The translations under genes were made by a program, and so were the position numbers. From an uncultured Clostridia bacterium (lineage in GTDB: Bacteria > Bacillota > Clostridia > Oscillospirales > Acutalibacteraceae): a stretch of DNA of 9,222 nucleotides. Where the stretch lies: NCBI GenBank assembly GCA_937897215.1, contig CALCBQ010000037.1, positions 1-9,222 on the forward strand, written 5' to 3'. The notes under the pieces are model-generated. The model was not told the origin of the DNA and searched no databases. It saw only the letters and a program-made list of their open reading frames with translations. Below, in pieces: positions 5,778 to 9,222 of the stretch (position 1 is its first letter; each line of letters opens with the position of its first letter).

Positions 5778-6365
5778 TTACCCGAAAATTTCTTCTTCCA
5801 CTTTTGCGCATAAGTAATGATATATTGGCAAGTGGTATTCTTGGATTTTGTAAGTTTCGGTGGATGGTGCGCAGATTGTAACATCTGCAAGTTGCTTTAA
5901 CTCTCCACCTGTTTCTCCTGTCAAGGCAATCGCCTTTACACCAAGTGATTTTGCCACTTTTACTGCATTTACAACATTCTTTGAATTACCTGATGTTGAA
6001 ATTGCGATAAGCAAATCATTTTCTTTTGCATACCCATAAACTTGTTGTGCAAAAATCATATCTGCATCGTTATCGTTTATAGTTGCAGTCATAAGAGAGG
6101 TATGTGCTGAAAGTGAAATTGCAGGCAAAGCACCTTGAAGTTTTCCTCTTAATTCTTGTGGTATTCTCGCGTCGGTTATCTTTCTGTCTTTGAGAAATCC
6201 TTTCATTAACTCCCCTACAATATGGTCAGCATCAGATGCACTTCCACCGTTACCACAGACAAGAATTTTGCCACCATTTTTATATGTGTCAACCATAAGT
6301 GCAAGTGCTTTTTCAATATCTTTTGCGCAAATATTCAGTTGTGGGTATCGTTCAAATAAATCCAT
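5778..6365 (-). CDS. gmhA: SIS-domain sugar-phosphate isomerase, GmhA-like
   Basis: A single-SIS-domain cytoplasmic protein resembling sedoheptulose-7-phosphate isomerase, which makes D-glycero-D-manno-heptose 7-phosphate. Numbered from the upstream ATG at 6374, it shows C-G-N-G-G-S-A-S-D (40-48), Glu55 in H-I-V-G-E-L, the phosphate-binding I-S-T-S-G-N-S (125-131), a second loop L-T-G-E-T-G-G, and I-Q-E-Y-H with His181, all expected for GmhA. Length is typical. Two starts are possible. The ATG at 6372-6374 overlaps the stop of the HAD gene by 8 nt but has AAGG directly against it. The ATG at 6363-6365 has AGGA 8 nt upstream, so I chose it (195 residues). Partnership with the adjacent HAD gene is likely. 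Because Gram-positive relatives use such isomerases variably, heptose synthesis is plausible but unproven. Confidence 0.85.
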   Translation of the reverse strand: MDLFERYPQLNICAKDIEKALALMVDTYKNGGKILVCGNGGSASDADHIVGELMKGFLKDRKITDARIPQELRGKLQGALPAISLSAHTSLMTATINDNDADMIFAQQVYGYAKENDLLIAISTSGNSKNVVNAVKVAKSLGVKAIALTGETGGELKQLADVTICAPSTETYKIQEYHLPIYHYLCAKVEEEIFG

Positions 6366-6366
6366 A

Positions 6367-7296
6367 CTATTCATCCTTGAAAAGACTTAAAAATTCTTTA
6401 TCACAAAAGTCTTTTATTATAATGTTTGTACCGAGTTTTTTGTGTAATTCTCGTTGAAAGTCGGCATTTTCAGGTAATCGGCTTACAACAAACGCACCCA
6501 TTTGCACGCCTGCCTGAATTTCAGCTCTGCCGTCCCCTATTACAAGCACATTTTCGCCTTTTACACCTAAATCTTTAAGAAGTTTTTGCATAACCATATC
6601 TTTTGGCATTTTTTCAGTCCATGTTGAGCCGATTATATCTTCAACAAGTTCGTCTTTGCCGATTTTATAGCCAAGCGTTTCAACTTCCTCGTGCATTCCC
6701 ATACCCTTTTCTACAACTGCGCCTGTTACAAAATAATTTTTTACACCGTTATCTTTTAAGAATTGCAAGAACTCCATTGAGCCGTTTATTCTGAACTCAT
6801 TGGGGTTTTCTTTTGCTTTCTTGAGGTTTTTATCGCGACAAAATCCATTAAGCACCGCCTCATAAAGTTTGAAAAGCCTTGGAGTTTGCGATTTTAACAT
6901 TTCGCTCATTTCATAAGTTTCAGGCAAATCGTCATAATACTCAATTCCATTGTTAATTCGGTCAATGATTTGAGAATTTGTCTGCATATCGCAATTGACT
7001 TTAATATTCCCCTCCTGAACAGCCCTACGGATTGCCCACTCCATTTGAGTAAGTGCAGAAAGCCCTGCTGACTCAATGCAGAATTGGTCAGTTTCAGGGA
7101 GTTTTTTTGTGCCTGCAAGAGAAATCAGCCGATTTTGATTTTCGATACTGTCAAAGTCTTCTGGCAAGCCATTTACAATTACATCATAAAGGCAGATGCT
7201 CATTACAGGTGGCCAATCACGAATAAAAGAATGAGTACCGTCAATATCGTGAAAAGCGTATTTAATTTTGTGATTATTAATTACAATTTCATTCAT
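6367..7296 (-). CDS. HAD-superfamily hydrolase
   Basis: A 309-residue cytoplasmic phosphatase-type enzyme. All four HAD motifs are visible: motif I H-D-I-D-G-T with nucleophile Asp17 and acid/base Asp19, motif II Thr191 in F-V-T-G-A, motif III Lys232 in M-P-K-D, and motif IV G-D-G-R-A-E with Asp255 and Glu259. Between motifs I and II lies a helical cap of about 150 residues, large for a C1-type cap, so it is neither GmhB nor a simple phosphoglycolate phosphatase. Its last codons contain the start region of the SIS gene, so the two are coupled and probably act on related sugar phosphates; the substrate is not known. The ATG at 7294-7296 has only a weak GAG about 10 nt upstream, so initiation may be inefficient or depend on upstream translation. 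The gap to the preceding gene is 113 nt and holds three hairpins. Confidence 0.85.
   Translation of the reverse strand: MNEIVINNHKIKYAFHDIDGTHSFIRDWPPVMSICLYDVIVNGLPEDFDSIENQNRLISLAGTKKLPETDQFCIESAGLSALTQMEWAIRRAVQEGNIKVNCDMQTNSQIIDRINNGIEYYDDLPETYEMSEMLKSQTPRLFKLYEAVLNGFCRDKNLKKAKENPNEFRINGSMEFLQFLKDNGVKNYFVTGAVVEKGMGMHEEVETLGYKIGKDELVEDIIGSTWTEKMPKDMVMQKLLKDLGVKGENVLVIGDGRAEIQAGVQMGAFVVSRLPENADFQRELHKKLGTNIIIKDFCDKEFLSLFKDE
6374..6377 (-). promoter_or_regulatory. Ribosome binding site that decides the SIS start
   Basis: AGGA on the minus strand lies inside the last codons of the HAD gene, 8 nt before the ATG at 6363-6365. It abuts the upstream ATG at 6372-6374 and so cannot serve that one. 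This favours the shorter SIS protein. Confidence 0.5.
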
Positions 7297-7335
7297 AGTA
7301 AATACTCAATATCTGATACAGAACTTCTTATTTCG

Positions 7336-7352
7336 CTCCCTCTATGAGGGAG
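7336..7352. repeat. 7-bp hairpin CTCCCTC-TAT-GAGGGAG
   Basis: A perfect 7-bp stem with a 3-nt loop, in the gap between the flavoprotein gene and the HAD gene. No T-tract follows on either strand, so it is not a standard terminator. With the two hairpins at 7360-7413 it makes three palindromes in 78 bp. Confidence 0.6.
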
Positions 7353-7359
7353 GGTTAAA

Positions 7360-7382
7360 GGCGATTTGTGAATCGCCCCTAC
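7360..7382 (-). repeat. REP-like hairpin with a GTAG foot (copy 3a)
   Basis: GGCGATT (7360-7366) pairs with AATCGCC (7371-7377) around TGTG. On the minus strand the foot reads GTAG followed by GG (7377-7382). It is the closest relative of the copy at 3924-3947 and lies 5 nt from copy 3b in the same orientation. Confidence 0.65.
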
Positions 7383-7387
7383 AATAT

Positions 7388-7413
7388 GGGTCGTCGAGGA
7401 CGCCGACCCCTAC
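7388..7413 (-). repeat. REP-like hairpin with a GTAG foot (copy 3b), overlapping a stop codon
   Basis: GGGTCG (7388-7393) pairs with CGACCC (7404-7409), with an inner GTC/GAC pairing possible. The minus-strand foot GTAG is at 7410-7413, and its TAG (7410-7412) is the stop codon of the flavoprotein gene. It forms a head-to-tail pair with copy 3a. Confidence 0.65.
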
Positions 7414-7898
7414 TTTTTTGGTCCTGGTCTGTGTTTTGCAGTATATTCAAGAGTTGTAATTTTAATAATTGACACAATAGTTGTCATTTTGTCTTCAAAC
7501 TCAAAGTCCTTGCCTGTTTGTGTTTTCATAAGCACAGATAACGCAAGTTTTTTCTCCTCAACATCTTCAACGATTTCAGCAACACCCCTGCCCATAATAC
7601 TAGCATAAGTAATGCCGTATTTACAAGCAACATCGCCCTCAAAAGGTACGATATCGCAACACATTTCAAAGAAAACTTTTGGATTTGCACGAATTAAATC
7701 AAGTTTTCTGCCACGTTTTGCACCGTGAAGATAAATTGTAAGTTTGCCGTCTTCCATTATATAGCCATAATTCATTGGCACAACATAAGGCTCGTCGCCA
7801 TCAACCATTCCAAGATGCACAACCTTTGATTTATCAAGAATTTTAATAATTTCGTCAATATCAGTAACCTGACGCTCGCGTCTTGTCATTCCGTTCAT
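7410..7898 (-). CDS. Pyridoxamine 5'-phosphate oxidase-like flavoprotein (NimA-like)
   Basis: A 162-residue cytoplasmic protein of the FMN-binding split-barrel fold. It opens with M-T-R-R-E-R-Q-V-T-D (4-13), typical of the NimA-like group. It then has V-V-H-L-G-M-V-D-G-D, P-Y-V-V-P-M-N-Y-G-Y (37-46), L-H-G-A-K-R-G-R-K near 58-66, and N-P-K-V-F-F-E-M, expected to form the flavin pocket and dimer face. Length fits the family. Members reduce small molecules or bind flavin; true pyridoxine-phosphate oxidase activity is unlikely. The ATG at 7896-7898 is 8 nt from the stop of the symporter gene, and AAGGAG (7910-7915) lies in that gene's last codons, 11 nt upstream, so translation is coupled. The stop codon is part of a REP-like hairpin, so the C-terminus may have been set by insertion of that element. 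Confidence 0.88.
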   Translation of the reverse strand: MNGMTRRERQVTDIDEIIKILDKSKVVHLGMVDGDEPYVVPMNYGYIMEDGKLTIYLHGAKRGRKLDLIRANPKVFFEMCCDIVPFEGDVACKYGITYASIMGRGVAEIVEDVEEKKLALSVLMKTQTGKDFEFEDKMTTIVSIIKITTLEYTAKHRPGPKK

Positions 7899-7906
7899 AA
7901 AACACC

Positions 7907-9222
7907 CTACTCCTTAATATCATATTTTTTTGACAGCATACTCAATGCTTCTTCTCTTGTGATTTTACCTGTATTGCAGTCAATCATAATCTGAACATCT
8001 TTGTCTTTAAGGTCATAGAATAACCACACGATATATGACAAAAGACCACCTATTGCAGGAATAAGCATAAAGATTAACCAAAGCATATCTAACGCATGTT
8101 GTGTTTGTGTTACTCCACTTTGTTCAAGTTCTTGGAATGAACCTACTTCTACTACTTTCCAGCCCACTGATTCAAGACCGAGTATAAAGAGTCCTAATGC
8201 GCCAGAGATAGAGCCTGTAAGTTTTGCCATAAAGGTCTGTACTGCAAAAGTTATGCCCTTTGCTTCTGTACCACTCTTAAAATAACCATATTCGGCACAG
8301 TCAGGTGTAAACATAAACATTTCAAGGCTGACTACTGCCAACGGAACTGAGCGTATAGTAAAGAGAATTATATAAACAACTGCATTATCGTAACCGATTG
8401 CCCACATAACAAAACTGAGTATTACATACATGAGCAAGCACACGCGATTTACTTTCATTTTGTCAAATTTGCGAATAAGTTTTGGCAACAACAATGAAAT
8501 AATAAGTTGTGGAATTGTTCCCACTGCGCCTACAATTATTGAGAATAATGCACTGTGGAAAAGATAATATGAAACATAAAGAGAGAATGCGTTGCCAATA
8601 CTAAGTGATGAATAGAAGAAAATTCCTAAATAATATATAAACAAATATTTGTTTTTGATAAGATATGAGAACATTTTTCTGATTGTAAATGTTTCTTCGC
8701 TTTCGGTACTGAATCGCTCTTTAAGTTTGAAAGATGCTGGCGACATTAAAGCGAATGCGATAACGCAAATAATTATTGATATCATACCATAATTCATACC
8801 AACCTTTTCGCTGACAAGAATAGTTGATAATGTAGATGTAATACCAACACCGATATAAGTGTAAATACTCTTATATGACTGAATACTGTTTCTTTCGTCA
8901 ACACTTTGGCTCATAGAAGTAAGTACGCCGAAAATCGGCACATCGCAAAGAGTGTAAGCCGTGTCCCAAAGAATATATGCAACTGCAAACCAACCAAGTT
9001 TAACAGCATCTGATGAGCCTTTAGGAATAATAAAGGTCAATATTGTTGCAAGCGGTATAAGTATTGTTGAAACGCGAAGCCAAGGAAGATATTTTTTGCC
9101 ACTTTTGAACTTGATAGAGTCAAAAATTACGCCAAATAAGGTATCATTTACTGCGTCCCATACTTTAACAACAAGCATTACTGTTGCTGACTTAATTGGG
9201 TCAATGCCCAAAAACAAAAGAT
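7907..9222 (-). CDS. GPH-family sugar:cation symporter (5' end beyond the window)
   Basis: A multi-helix inner-membrane transporter of the glycoside-pentoside-hexuronide:cation family (MelB type) in the major facilitator superfamily. The visible part is about 438 codons with some ten to eleven hydrophobic segments of the usual twelve. K-V-W-D-A-V-N-D-T-L-F-G, near residues 19-30 of the fragment, matches the helix II signature whose Asp residues bind the coupling cation in MelB. D-V-P-I-F-G and D-E-R-N-S later are also typical. The frame is still open at the right edge. The first in-frame candidate start is only a TTG at 9215-9217 in mid-domain, so the gene is truncated by the window, not short. 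The tail after the last helix (N-T-G-K-I-T-R-E-E-A-L) is soluble. The GH35 gene nearby suggests a galactoside as substrate; this is inference. Confidence 0.88.
   Translation of the reverse strand, partial: LLFLGIDPIKSATVMLVVKVWDAVNDTLFGVIFDSIKFKSGKKYLPWLRVSTILIPLATILTFIIPKGSSDAVKLGWFAVAYILWDTAYTLCDVPIFGVLTSMSQSVDERNSIQSYKSIYTYIGVGITSTLSTILVSEKVGMNYGMISIIICVIAFALMSPASFKLKERFSTESEETFTIRKMFSYLIKNKYLFIYYLGIFFYSSLSIGNAFSLYVSYYLFHSALFSIIVGAVGTIPQLIISLLLPKLIRKFDKMKVNRVCLLMYVILSFVMWAIGYDNAVVYIILFTIRSVPLAVVSLEMFMFTPDCAEYGYFKSGTEAKGITFAVQTFMAKLTGSISGALGLFILGLESVGWKVVEVGSFQELEQSGVTQTQHALDMLWLIFMLIPAIGGLLSYIVWLFYDLKDKDVQIMIDCNTGKITREEALSMLSKKYDIKE

Noticed and set aside
7336..7413. Terminator between the flavoprotein and HAD genes
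   Set aside because: Three hairpins are present but none is followed by a T-tract on the minus strand, so read-through is expected.
7410..7898. pdxH or nim resistance gene symbol
   Set aside because: Fold-level similarity only; neither pyridoxine-phosphate oxidation nor nitroimidazole reduction can be inferred from these residues.
7903..7910. Another GTAG-footed repeat just before the flavoprotein gene
   Set aside because: GTAGGGTG occurs on the minus strand but no hairpin follows; it is the symporter stop codon region.
9215..9217. TTG as the start of the symporter
   Set aside because: The frame stays open to the window edge and the first helix of the family is missing, so this codon is an internal Leu.

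Overview
The window looks like chromosomal DNA from a low-GC, gut-type Firmicute (Clostridia, Oscillospiraceae/Ruminococcaceae-like). The reasons are AGGAGG-type ribosome binding sites, lipobox-bearing lipoproteins, U-tailed hairpin terminators, and intergenic stretches packed with small palindromes. The phylum is fairly safe; anything finer is a guess.

Layout. Positions 1-730 (minus strand) hold two lipoprotein genes with very similar signal peptides. The first is cut by the left edge. Each has a recognisable sigma-A promoter, and the second ends in a UUCG-loop terminator. This part is visibly richer in G+C than the rest. Positions 735-1002 hold no gene. They are an almost uninterrupted stack of inverted repeats: a 10-bp palindrome, a 33-nt imperfect inverted repeat, a bidirectional terminator, and an array of mini-palindromes with a period of about 20 nt. 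The array runs directly into the ribosome binding site of the next gene.

Positions 1019-3867 (plus strand) form a tight four-gene run: an S23/IVP-type four-helix-bundle protein, a small DUF7336-like protein, a DMP19-like protein of unknown role, and an intact cytoplasmic GH35 beta-galactosidase. A bidirectional terminator (3869-3898) separates this run from the minus-strand genes that converge on it.

Positions 3952-9222 (minus strand) read, in order of transcription: a GPH-type sugar:cation symporter (its N-terminus lies beyond the right edge), a pyridoxamine-phosphate-oxidase-like flavoprotein, a HAD hydrolase, a GmhA-like SIS sugar-phosphate isomerase, and a 576-residue protein I do not recognise that ends in a three-helix membrane domain. 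The first two genes are 8 nt apart and the next pair abuts. The longer gaps carry hairpins whose foot reads GTAG or GTAA, resembling REP elements. None of those hairpins has a T-tract, so the set may be co-transcribed.

How the genes may work together (inference): the symporter would import a galactoside or similar glycoside, GH35 would cleave it inside the cell, and the HAD/SIS pair would act on a sugar phosphate. The least explained material is the palindrome block at 735-1002, the family of GTAG-footed hairpins, and the 576-residue protein.
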